Shown here: piece by piece, positions 55,639 through 64,000 of the stretch
Position numbering within the stretch: the stretch's first letter is position 1
Layout: every line of letters begins with the position of its first letter
Source: Diplocarpon mali
Taxonomy: Eukaryota; Ascomycota; Leotiomycetes; Helotiales; Drepanopezizaceae
Length of the DNA: 64,000 bases
Reading direction: 5' to 3'
Assembly: GCA_024741835.1 (NCBI GenBank)
Contig: JAENRP010000059.1
Span: 1-64,000 of the forward strand
The notes under the pieces: generated by a model
What the model saw: only the letters and a program-made list of their open reading frames with translations
What the model was told of the DNA's origin: nothing
Database searches by the model: none
Made by a program: the position numbers and the translations under genes

Positions 55639-56874
55639 TTATACCAGGAAGGTCCAGAAGCTAGGATAAACAAATTCGTCCTCAAATATACGTCTGACCT
55701 GTTCAAGAACGAACTTTTCTACCTTCCCCACGTTTTTGAGAACCTGTTTCCCGTTTTCCCTCTGCCCAATTTCGCTCTCGACCTTGATCTCGTGCAAAAG
55801 ACCTCCCATCCTCATACCATCTGATTGGTCAACGTCGTCACTTTCGGTGCCAACAGCAGCAACAGCATCTTCCGGGGACAGAAAGCAGAAGTGGGCCCTC
55901 TTCCTGATGTATGCGAGCACGGCCACTCCGTCAAACGACAAACCGGTGATGTTTAGCTTGACCGGTATGCCCACGAAACTTGGCATAGGGTAATCGAGCA
56001 GTATTTCTGTTGTGAGAGACAATTTTAAGTTGCCAGCATAACGTGCACGAAAAACTGTCTGGAGATCCTCAGCATTTGGTTCTCGGAATCGTCGTGGTAT
56101 CGGCCTGGGCTCCTCTTCAATCGTTTCCTCTAGCAGACCATCCCTGGTCTGAGGTCTGGTTGTTGAATTTGAGGTAGCCAGTGTAGAAACGCTAGCCTTC
56201 TCACGCAGTACCTGCGCCTTGCTGTCTGCGGCAGGAGGTGGGGAGAGAGAACTCCCGCTCGCTGTGTGTCGGTGTCCTTGATGACTTGAATGGAGGTTGG
56301 AGTGGTCTGGCCAGCCGTGTGGAAAATGTGCACCAGCGACTGCGGCGAGAGGGGTTTGTGTGCCAGACAAACCAGTTGCCAGCTGGGAGTGGAAGTAGTG
56401 CAGATTCGATGTGCCGCCTGAGATGCCTGATGTGCTAACGCCCAGGAAAGGACTTCCAGAGTCACCTGGATTCTGCATAGACCGCATGCTGGGTAGACTT
56501 GTATCAATGTAGGGTGGGAGATGCGTAACCTGTGAAGGGTGATTCGACCTCTCGACCCGGTCCGTCCTACGTCTTTCTCTCAGCGTCTCCTCAATCCCTC
56601 TGGGCTTCCATCCGTCGCCTTGCTCCTCCCTCTCCTCTTCTCCGGAGTCATCGTCGGCCTCCTCGTAGAAGTCAGGGAGAGGATCGCAGATGTCCTTAAT
56701 CTCGATTTCTGGGGCGACAGAGCCAAACTCAAAGGCATGGACCTTGACGCTCTTGATAAAACGCGGAAGCGTCACGGTCTGGAATTTCTCATGGATGAAC
56801 TCGCGAATCCGCTCTGCGAGCGCTGCTCCATCAGGCCCGGTGGTCAGCTTCTCCCAATTGAGATCAATGGACAT
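55639..56874 (-). CDS. mdm12: MDM12, ERMES complex subunit
   Basis: A single exon of 411 residues. The ATG at 56874 begins the near-invariant [10 protein letters not shown]; the open frame extends 15 codons further but has no ATG. It is an SMP-domain protein: N-terminal half [20 protein letters not shown] and [28 protein letters not shown], a Ser/His-rich insertion (residues about 115–260), then [40 protein letters not shown] and [20 protein letters not shown] to the end. MDM12 binds lipid in the ERMES bridge (MMM1–MDM12–MDM34–MDM10) between endoplasmic reticulum and mitochondria. Length matches the family and no lesions are seen. Confidence 0.95.
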   Translation of the reverse strand: MSIDLNWEKLTTGPDGAALAERIREFIHEKFQTVTLPRFIKSVKVHAFEFGSVAPEIEIKDICDPLPDFYEEADDDSGEEEREEQGDGWKPRGIEETLRERRRTDRVERSNHPSQVTHLPPYIDTSLPSMRSMQNPGDSGSPFLGVSTSGISGGTSNLHYFHSQLATGLSGTQTPLAAVAGAHFPHGWPDHSNLHSSHQGHRHTASGSSLSPPPAADSKAQVLREKASVSTLATSNSTTRPQTRDGLLEETIEEEPRPIPRRFREPNAEDLQTVFRARYAGNLKLSLTTEILLDYPMPSFVGIPVKLNITGLSFDGVAVLAYIRKRAHFCFLSPEDAVAAVGTESDDVDQSDGMRMGGLLHEIKVESEIGQRENGKQVLKNVGKVEKFVLEQVRRIFEDEFVYPSFWTFLV

Positions 56875-58948
56875 CGAATGAAAATTACCTGGCGGCAAAG
56901 CTAGGTGATTGAAGGGCACTCATGAAGCGGCGAGTGAATAACGATGAATTTCACATTCACATAAATCTGATCACGTTTCCGAAATGCCTAACTTCCATAC
57001 CGTTCAGTCGCTAAAGCGGCGCTAGAGATCATTAGGGCGGCGCTATAAATCAACCACAAAGCTTTGCTTTTTCCTTCTTCCATGACTCGTTCCCCCATCA
57101 CAGCAATACCTCAGCATCCAACAAATCTCCGACGACCTTCATTCACCAACGCCCATTCATTCTCCACGTATGGACAAGAAGGCGCCGGAGTGGACTGGAG
57201 TTGCGGTTCGCTTCCGCAGCCTCGCATGTGCTTTTGTAACCGCGCTCCTTGGAGCACCCTGGAGGCAGCGGACTGCTGATTATTTTCGAAGCTCAACTCC
57301 TCATCTTGGACATGCGGACATATCTGACCTCTATAATTCTTCTCGTCGATATTCCGTCGATGGGCTCTCCGATTTTTCAAGTCATCCAGTCTGGCGAGCG
57401 TAACAGCTCTACCTCCGAGTCTTGTCATCGACTCCAGAGGGTGCTGGAGGTGTGCAGACAGACATCTGTTCTCCTGTCGACTGCCGAGGTTGTGATGCAG
57501 TCACGTCACGTGTCGCACTAGTACCAGATGCAGCCCAGTTTCCTTGGACTCGTTGCCGTCCTGCGCCTCTCACCGTTTCACAACGGGACGCTCCCGCACC
57601 TCCGCTGTCAAAGCTGCAGTGTCATTTCTACGCCCAAGCGTGGTCCCTGAACAACGCACAATTCTCATATTCTCCGTTCATGTCAACTCGCTGGCATACG
57701 ACAGCAAATTCCATGGGCTTGTCTCGCAAGCAGCCAAAGTATCATATAGAGCATTCTTGAGACAGTCTCGAGGCTTGACCTCCCGGAGCTTGTGCAATTC
57801 GGAGAATCTGGCCGTGCAGCTTTTGATCCCAATCAACCGCTTTCGCCCTGTTGTTTCTCAAAATTACGGATATTCTTCTAGTGTCTTCCGAGGGGCAAAT
57901 GGACCTACGCAGGCATGTGATGGACGTTGTGGTCCAATATACCACTATCCTGTTACTATCCAAATCAGGCTGCAGAGAAAGATAAACTTGGAAAGATCAG
58001 TGCCCAAGCCGAGTTTACAGTCCCCTACCTCATGGGCCATCACCTGACTCTTATTTTCTGCACGCACATGCAACAAGGATGAATTGGCCTCCTCGAAAAG
58101 GCCTACCCTGAAGAATTTGTTTTCGCCACGTTCGAATCTTCCACAAGATACCTAAACCATGGCCAAATTCCACTCTTGACACATTACGGTACTGTCTTCC
58201 TAGTATTACCACGCTTGATCACAACATACGGCTGCTTGCCGGCACTGCGAAGTGTCTCTCCCCACAGATTCTGCACTCTAGTGGCACCGAGGCATGTTGA
58301 AGAAAATTACACAACTTCACATCATTCCTGTAACCATCCCCCCTCCCCCCCCTCCCCATGTTCTGCCACGCTGCCCGCACAGTCAGTCATGTTATTGCGT
58401 CTGATGACCTGGCGGGCTCCGGGAAATCTGTGTTTGGTAAGGCGAGGCGGCCTACATACCATAAAATACAGATACCTTGACGTGCAGATGTGCAGATTAC
58501 TGGATCGAAACCGAATTGCTCGGTGTGTTTGAAAATAGGAATTCTGCTCAACCATAGCGTTCACAAACAAACAGCGAATACCTGTCAGGAATCGACGCTG
58601 ACGGTGTTGATATTGTGACTGAGGCGGGAGAGTTATGTGCTTAAGCAAGGGTCTCCCGTCGGCCACGACTCTTCCAGACAGAAAACACACCTCCTCCGCC
58701 AGAACTCCTATACGAAGATGTATGAATAGACCAGCCATGTGGGACTCTCACAATAACGCGACATAATTTACCAGTAAAACGATCGGCACTTCCTTCCCAG
58801 GTACCACGGATGCTCATTCCCCATATCTGGAATGCATCCAAGATAGTACAACAAGCCGCAGGAAAGTTTTGGACGGGAAGTTCAGATACTGGACATAGTC
58901 ATTGGCTTGCTGTCCATTTCAAGGGATTTAACAGAGCTTACATGCTAG
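56875..58948. other. Intergenic region with decayed coding-like fragments
   Basis: Upstream flank of MDM12 and then about 2 kb without a supported gene. Around 57249–57521 and 57544–58047 the plus strand has coding-like frames (ESCHRLQRVLEVCRQTSVLL; ILIFSVHVNSLAYDSKFHGL). I cannot join them into a gene or name a family, so they may be remnants of a lost gene. A CCTCCCCCC tract lies at about 58341–58360. Confidence 0.4.
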
Positions 58949-59101
58949 TTATCCACCATGGCTGGGACATGGGCCGTCTTCGGTTAAGTCTACTACCTTA
59001 ACTTCACAAGGCTTCTTCGGATCGGCACGTTTCTTCGAGCATTCTACGAATTGATCGTTGCAATCGCGGCAAGTGAACCAAGTTCTCCAGATTTTGCACA
59101 T
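58949..59101 (-). CDS. Small Cys-containing protein, MCK-type, unknown function
   Basis: ATG at 59101 gives 50 residues: MCKIWRTWFTCRDCNDQFVE, then CSKKRADPKKPCEVKVVDLT and ending GPCPSHGG. Six Cys, two as C-x2-C, suggest a small zinc-binding or disulphide-bonded protein. Short intracellular fungal proteins beginning MCK/MCR with a C-x-x-C pair after an aromatic stretch are common and mostly uncharacterised. No signal peptide. The frame is open 29 codons upstream (to about 59188) without an ATG, so a further 5' exon is possible. Confidence 0.45.
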   Translation of the reverse strand: MCKIWRTWFTCRDCNDQFVECSKKRADPKKPCEVKVVDLTEDGPCPSHGG

Positions 59102-62100
59102 TGTCTGATGTTGCTGGAGTTGCGCCTCGTCTTGCGAGTATTCTCTGGGCTTCTTGGTCAAAGTCTGGTGATGGGATGGGGTCTGCACCAGAAATGAATT
59201 AGCAATTTACTTGTTTGGCATGCAAAAAAGGTCAGCTCGACCTCCAAGCATGACCTGCTCACTTGAATGTAATATTCGTACCTAGGACGAGGAATGTTGA
59301 CAAGCGGATTACTAGCTGGAGAGTTTAACCGAATGAGCAGTGAAGCGTCAAGGTAGAGAGAATGGCTGATGGCTGATGGCTGATTTTGAAAACGTTCGCA
59401 CTCATCAGCAGCGGTAGGTTGCTTTATAGACCGTCACACCATTCCGAGGATACGGTTCGGTCTATTCGATTATAGTGAACAGCTGCTGTTTGCCATCCCC
59501 GTTGGGATGTAGCAGCGACACGGCAACACTGGAGAGGGCCGGTATGTCTGCCTGTCAATAGCCCGCGTGCGTCTTGATAGTAACGGCGGTGCTGGCCGTC
59601 GTTTGCGTTGCGTATGGGATGGACAAGGTGAATTCAGTAGGAGTCTTCTTGCAGGCCCGAAAGAAATATACAGAACTTGTTCGCAAGCGTCATTTGGACC
59701 AGACCAGGATGCGGATCATTGAGGGACACATATGGGTAAAATTTGCAAGGGACTTCTAAATTCCGACAAGGTTCGCATTTGCAGCAACCCATAGCAAAAG
59801 CAAAAGCTCACATGAAGATTCTGGTCTGAGATTGGTGCTGCAGAGGAGGTTGAAGGAGGAAGCTCCACCACTAACCCCGGCGAGGTGCTAGGGGCCACAA
59901 CCTCGAATTGCAAGCTCAACTGAGCTCCGAAAGGCAAAAGGGCAATGGCGAGGCCATACGAACCCGGTGGCCTATCCTCCTACAGCCAGTGTCACTGCTG
60001 TCGCTTTTCGAGCCAAGGTGGAGGACTAGGAACTACAGTACTGTGCTGGTTGACTCTTCAGAGAGTGTTCGCCGGCAGGGATATCAGCAGAAGGTGCAAC
60101 GGCAACGGCTCCGGATTGGAGAAACAGGCGGCGGCATTCCGATTCGAGCTCACGGCTCACAGCATGCCTCGCCATGTGCCCGGCCTCACGCTCTGCTATC
60201 GAAACTCCAAGATCGAAGGCTCGGCAACGTTGTCTTCAAACCTTCTGGAGCACAGGTCCTCGAAGCGCAATATCCTGTGCTCTGTGCTCTGTGCTCTGTG
60301 CTGGGGCAAGGTGGGCATGGCATGGCATGACATGAGACTCCGTGGGCTGGGCGTTGGGAGTGGGAGCAAGCTGTCACTACTCCCTGGGGGGGGGGGAGCC
60401 CTGAGCTCCGAGCCCGGCAGACACGTTTTTTTATTAATTTGCCTTATTCATGGCTGCATCAGCCAGCCGTGCCGTGCATGGCGTTGGCTTGTTTGTGCCC
60501 TCTAACGCTTTGACGACCCTAACTGCCGTTGCTTTTGCCTGCCGTTGCTTTTGGACGTTACACGACCTATCAGTAATATCTTACACAGGGCAGCTTCATC
60601 GGCTTCACTCGGCGGTAGTGGCACTGGAGATTTCGGCAAACGCAGGCGGCCGGACCCTACTCGTAATTCTGCGAGTCTGCGACTCTGCGTCGTCTCTGAC
60701 AGCGCTTCACTGATCCCTGCGAGGGGCTCTCGAGGGAATGTTATTCGAAGGTTCGATAATGCACCGTGGGAGAGAATTATCTTGCATCTTGCAAATCATC
60801 CATCCGTACGCCAGGGACCCCCGGTCTTAGCGAATTGACCTCGGGTACTAGACGCGGACACACGCGTATAGGGACTGCCGAGTAGGGGCTCTTGATAAAT
60901 CTGCACTGCAGCTTCAACGGCTTCAACGGCCACATCTGTCATCATTGTGGAGCATGCACGAACCATATGCCCGCGTGCGGACTTGCGGATCGGCAGGCGC
61001 CGCTCGAAATGCTGTCTCCGCGTCGGTTACTGTCTTGCATGTACGAGCGAGTGGGTACTACGAGTACCTAGGTACTATCTGATCTCAACGGTCGCCGCCT
61101 CGTCCTTCGGCAGACTTCAGTGCAGCAGCACGGCTCAACAGAGTGCAACACACGGCTCCGTCCTACTCGGTAACAGCGATTGATTGAGAACCTACTGGCT
61201 TGTTCTCCTCCACTGGCGAGCGTATCATGAGTTTTCAAGATACCTCTCCCATGTGGCGCCAAGAGCCGCAGAAGGACTCCAAGCCTGGATCGGGCTGGTC
61301 CGTGTCCTCTGAAGTCTGTCGTCTCTCTTTTGTCAGCTTTAGACAAATGTCTGGGGAAGCACAAGGCCACGCTCGTCTGCAAGGTCCGGCTACTTGCAAC
61401 AACGTCAGCTCCCACATCGAGGGGACTAGTGACACCTCCCTCGGTTCTCAGCAACGTCGAAAGCCAGATGGTCAATAATCCTGGGTTGATGAGAAGACTG
61501 CGCCGAGGTAGGTGTTCGAGTTTGCCTCCTCACGATGAAGTACTATGTAGCTAAGAAGGCTCACTGTACACAGTATCGATAAGAAGCAATGTGACGGGTA
61601 GATCCCTGTGCTCGACAGTGGCTCGTAGGCTGGCTAACGAATTGTAATCAAACAATTAAGCGCCAGGATTGTTTGGCACGGAATCCGCACAGAAAGAAGT
61701 CGAACTTCCTTGGTACAGGAGAAATGGAACCCTGACTAGGGCTCGGCCGGCCTTTGGCAGAGTTTCGCGTTGATTGCTTTGACGTATATCAGATCCGTAT
61801 TTAATAAAGCTGACGACTTTCAACTTGCGAGGAATAGAACAATTAGTGAAGTTTATGTCAAGTGAGCGGAGGGGAGAGTAATCTACCATACTAAGAACCT
61901 GCATGTTGTTTACGATGCGATCAAAGCCGGGGTATTGTGTGGTTGGTTCTTACGTTGCCCGTATCGAGTTCAAAAATAGTTCGAAATATGTTATTGCAAT
62001 ACGGCAGTGATTCAAGAGTTAAGCTTTTGGCCTGATCACGCCTGGCGTTGTCTATTCTGGGTCAATATACATCACGTGCCAATACTCTGAGACCGGGGCT

Positions 62101-63737
62101 AAACTCTTGAATCTATGAATAATACCACCAGAACCTGTGTTTGATAGATAAATCGGCTTTTGTACATGCCCCAACCCTGGCAGATGCTCGTCACACGAAG
62201 CAGGTCGACGTCCTGGGTCCCAGTCGTACGATCCGGAATCCACACGGCCAGGAAAACCTGTTGTGACAACAGTAAAGAAGCCCTTCTCAACTAATCATTG
62301 ACAGGTGACATTACTGGGGCCTGTATCCAGACTACACTTCGGATCTCGATTCTCCGTTGCTCGAGCATCATCGGGTGCTCTTGCGACGGCCGCTGGCTCG
62401 AATGGCCCCAAAACACCACGAGATGATGCTGCTGATCGATGAAGAACAGGTGGGTTGGTTCCGGGCCGTTATGTACGAGGTGCATTCCGGCTCATCCCTG
62501 CAGAGTATCGTTTCAACGAATCACTGTGAAGGTGACTGCGAACTAGCGGGATGTGTTTTATACGGGAGGTGTGGGAATCGGCGAGAGGGGGAGAGAGAGA
62601 GAGAGAGAGAGAGAAAACTGGTGTAAAAGCTAAATCTTGGGGGAGGGGGGATGGCGAATATGAATTACTGAAGAGTGACTCTTTGAGAATATCAGTGTTG
62701 TTGCAACATTTCTACTTTCCTTGTCTGTGATCATCCACTTTAACTCTCTTGCTTCCGATATAGTTGAATTTCCGTTTGCGACAGCCTGCATAATGGAGCT
62801 ATTGTTGAGACAGGCATTATTGAAGGAGATATCAAATCAGAAAGGCCGAATTAGTCTTTTTGGTATTTGCAGGTTATGAGAGTTCGTATGATTTCCAGTC
62901 CGTACATCTATTTGAGTCAATTTTCAGTCATAACATGACGCAACTCAATGACCAGTTCACCGACTCCTTTGCTCGGGCTCCGGAACCGGCTAAAGCCGAC
63001 GTGGAAGCTTCTCTGGTCATAAAGCATCTACAGGCATTTACACATACTGCCGAATAGCGATACTAAAGCAAGTAGCATGTCGAGTTGTGACATCTCTATA
63101 AAATATGATTATAAGGAGGTTTTTGCACAGATATAAAACCCAGATTCTCCTATGCTATGTTTGGGTCAGAAAAAATTGCGATTTTTTAAGAAATCAAACT
63201 CACGAGCTAGGCGAGAGCTTGAGTTTAATCAATCAGAGCTTGTATTTGTAGGCATATTTTGAGTAAGCTTCGACCCAAGTTCTTCGAATTTCCTTCCGAG
63301 AGAAGACGCAGCGGTTTCTCTCGGCTGCAAACCATTGCATCCTCTCATACCTCAGGTATTGACACTCGACGACATGATGAAATGTTCGACAAGTCGAATG
63401 GGTTGACCCTCTTTGATTACGGACTTTGTTATTGTAGGGGAGATGTCGGCTCGATTGTGATCATGGTCCCTCGTCTGGTCCTCAGGGAATTGCCTATGAT
63501 CGTGCATGATGGCACCTTTGGGGAAGAGACGATAATCAAACAAACAGACAGCTGACGATGGCTCTGGAGAAACATACTCGAGAAACGACAACTGAATCTG
63601 ATGCAAGAATAGTCGAAACGGCTCTAGGTGCGTTTTAGCTCATGCTGTCGAGAACCGGTTAGACGTGGCCATCGTCGGCATCCGCAGTCCATCAAACAAC
63701 CAAACATGGTGTGGCAGACCACCTCCAGCACCTCCGA
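59102..63737. other. Gene-poor region with microsatellites, no supported gene
   Basis: Many short frames, none recognised. Simple repeats: ATGGCTG three times (59362–59383), CTCTGTG at about 60272–60302, a G run near 60386–60395, and (GA)n at about 62590–62614. The plus-strand frames at 59908–60505 overlap in two registers, have no family signature and look like shadows of GC-rich DNA. Confidence 0.45.
62590..62614. repeat. (GA)n microsatellite
   Basis: About twelve GA units. Confidence 0.9.
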
Positions 63738-63890
63738 ATGACATTCTCATATGCGGAGAAGCGTCGCTCAATAATGCTCGTCTCGGGAACAAACTGGCCA
63801 TCGGCCAATGCTATCAAGATGGTGGCCGGCACAGCTCGTTTGCCACGCCAAGAAACCCTTGGAACAGCCATCTTATATTTACATATGTTC
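63738..63890 (+). CDS. Possible cyclin-box exon fragment at window edge
   Basis: The frame from ATG 63738 includes ANAIKMVAGTARLPRQETLG followed by TAILYLHMF. This recalls the first helices of cyclin boxes in transcriptional cyclins (helix, then LxLPQxTLxTAxVYLHRF). An intron could begin after this and end at the TTGATTAG before 63985, with the gene continuing off the right edge. Upstream exons are not resolved. The similarity is short, so this is tentative. Confidence 0.28.
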
Positions 63891-64000
63891 GTTCTGCCTC
63901 TCACCTCTTTTCTCTTTCTTGAATCTTCCGATCGATGGTTTTGCTTTTCAATCACAGACCATTTTCGGTGTACTTACTTGATTAGATGACGACGAATCGC

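Noticed and set aside
59908..60505. Two overlapping plus-strand frames of 140 and 186 codons
   Set aside because: Different registers of the same GC-rich DNA, no domain, interrupted by a CTCTGTG repeat and a G run.
1..64000. CRISPR arrays, bacterial operons, riboswitches
   Set aside because: Intron-containing eukaryotic genes throughout and no regularly spaced short repeats with unique spacers.

Overview
This window looks like nuclear DNA of a filamentous ascomycete (Pezizomycotina). Genes carry short GT–AG introns of about 47–115 nt, often with CTNAC-type branch sites. There is a HET-C gene, an ankyrin/CorA fusion of a type common in these fungi, and a large AT-rich transposon block whose damage has the transition-only pattern of repeat-induced point mutation (RIP).

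Layout. 1–7 kb: the first exon of a leftward gene of unknown function, a decayed Tc1/mariner transposase, several microsatellites, and the heterokaryon-incompatibility gene het-C. 7–16.9 kb: a leftward ankyrin-repeat/CorA-like membrane protein, a small coiled-coil protein, weak small-secreted-protein candidates, a GNAT acetyltransferase and a solo LTR with an intact 5-bp target duplication. 16.87–37.08 kb: three LTR retrotransposons nested one inside another. Element A is Ty1/copia (minus strand, about 5.06 kb when the insert is removed). It is split by element B, also Ty1/copia (minus strand, about 7.6 kb without its insert). Element B is split in its integrase by element C, Ty3/gypsy with a chromodomain-like tail (plus strand, 7.56 kb). 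All LTR pairs and target-site duplications can be located to the base. 38–64 kb: housekeeping genes, namely NPR2 (TORC1 regulation), a family-16 seven-beta-strand methyltransferase, a large disordered protein with a helical N-terminus, a heavily disrupted betaine-lipid synthase (BTA1) pseudogene, NOC2 (ribosome biogenesis), VPS28 (ESCRT-I) and MDM12 (ERMES). The last 7 kb is nearly gene-free, with a possible cyclin-box fragment at the right edge.

The most unusual observation is inside the transposon nest. The copia element B and the unrelated gypsy element C each carry extra GC-rich DNA between pol and the 3' LTR, and in each it encodes an ORF antisense to pol. Both antisense ORFs share one cysteine arrangement (about C-x2-C-x11/12-C-x8/9-C-x2-C-x6-C). 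In B four of the six positions have become Tyr codons, each one G-to-A transition from Cys. This suggests a small zinc-cluster accessory protein carried by two retroelement superfamilies. The BTA1 pseudogene is the second point of interest: a single-copy-type metabolic gene with several nonsense codons (two of them TAG where Trp is expected), a lost splice donor and a frameshift.

All calls come from reading the sequence by eye. No database search was possible, so homology statements rest on recognised motifs, and intron positions are inferred from splice consensus plus reading-frame continuity.
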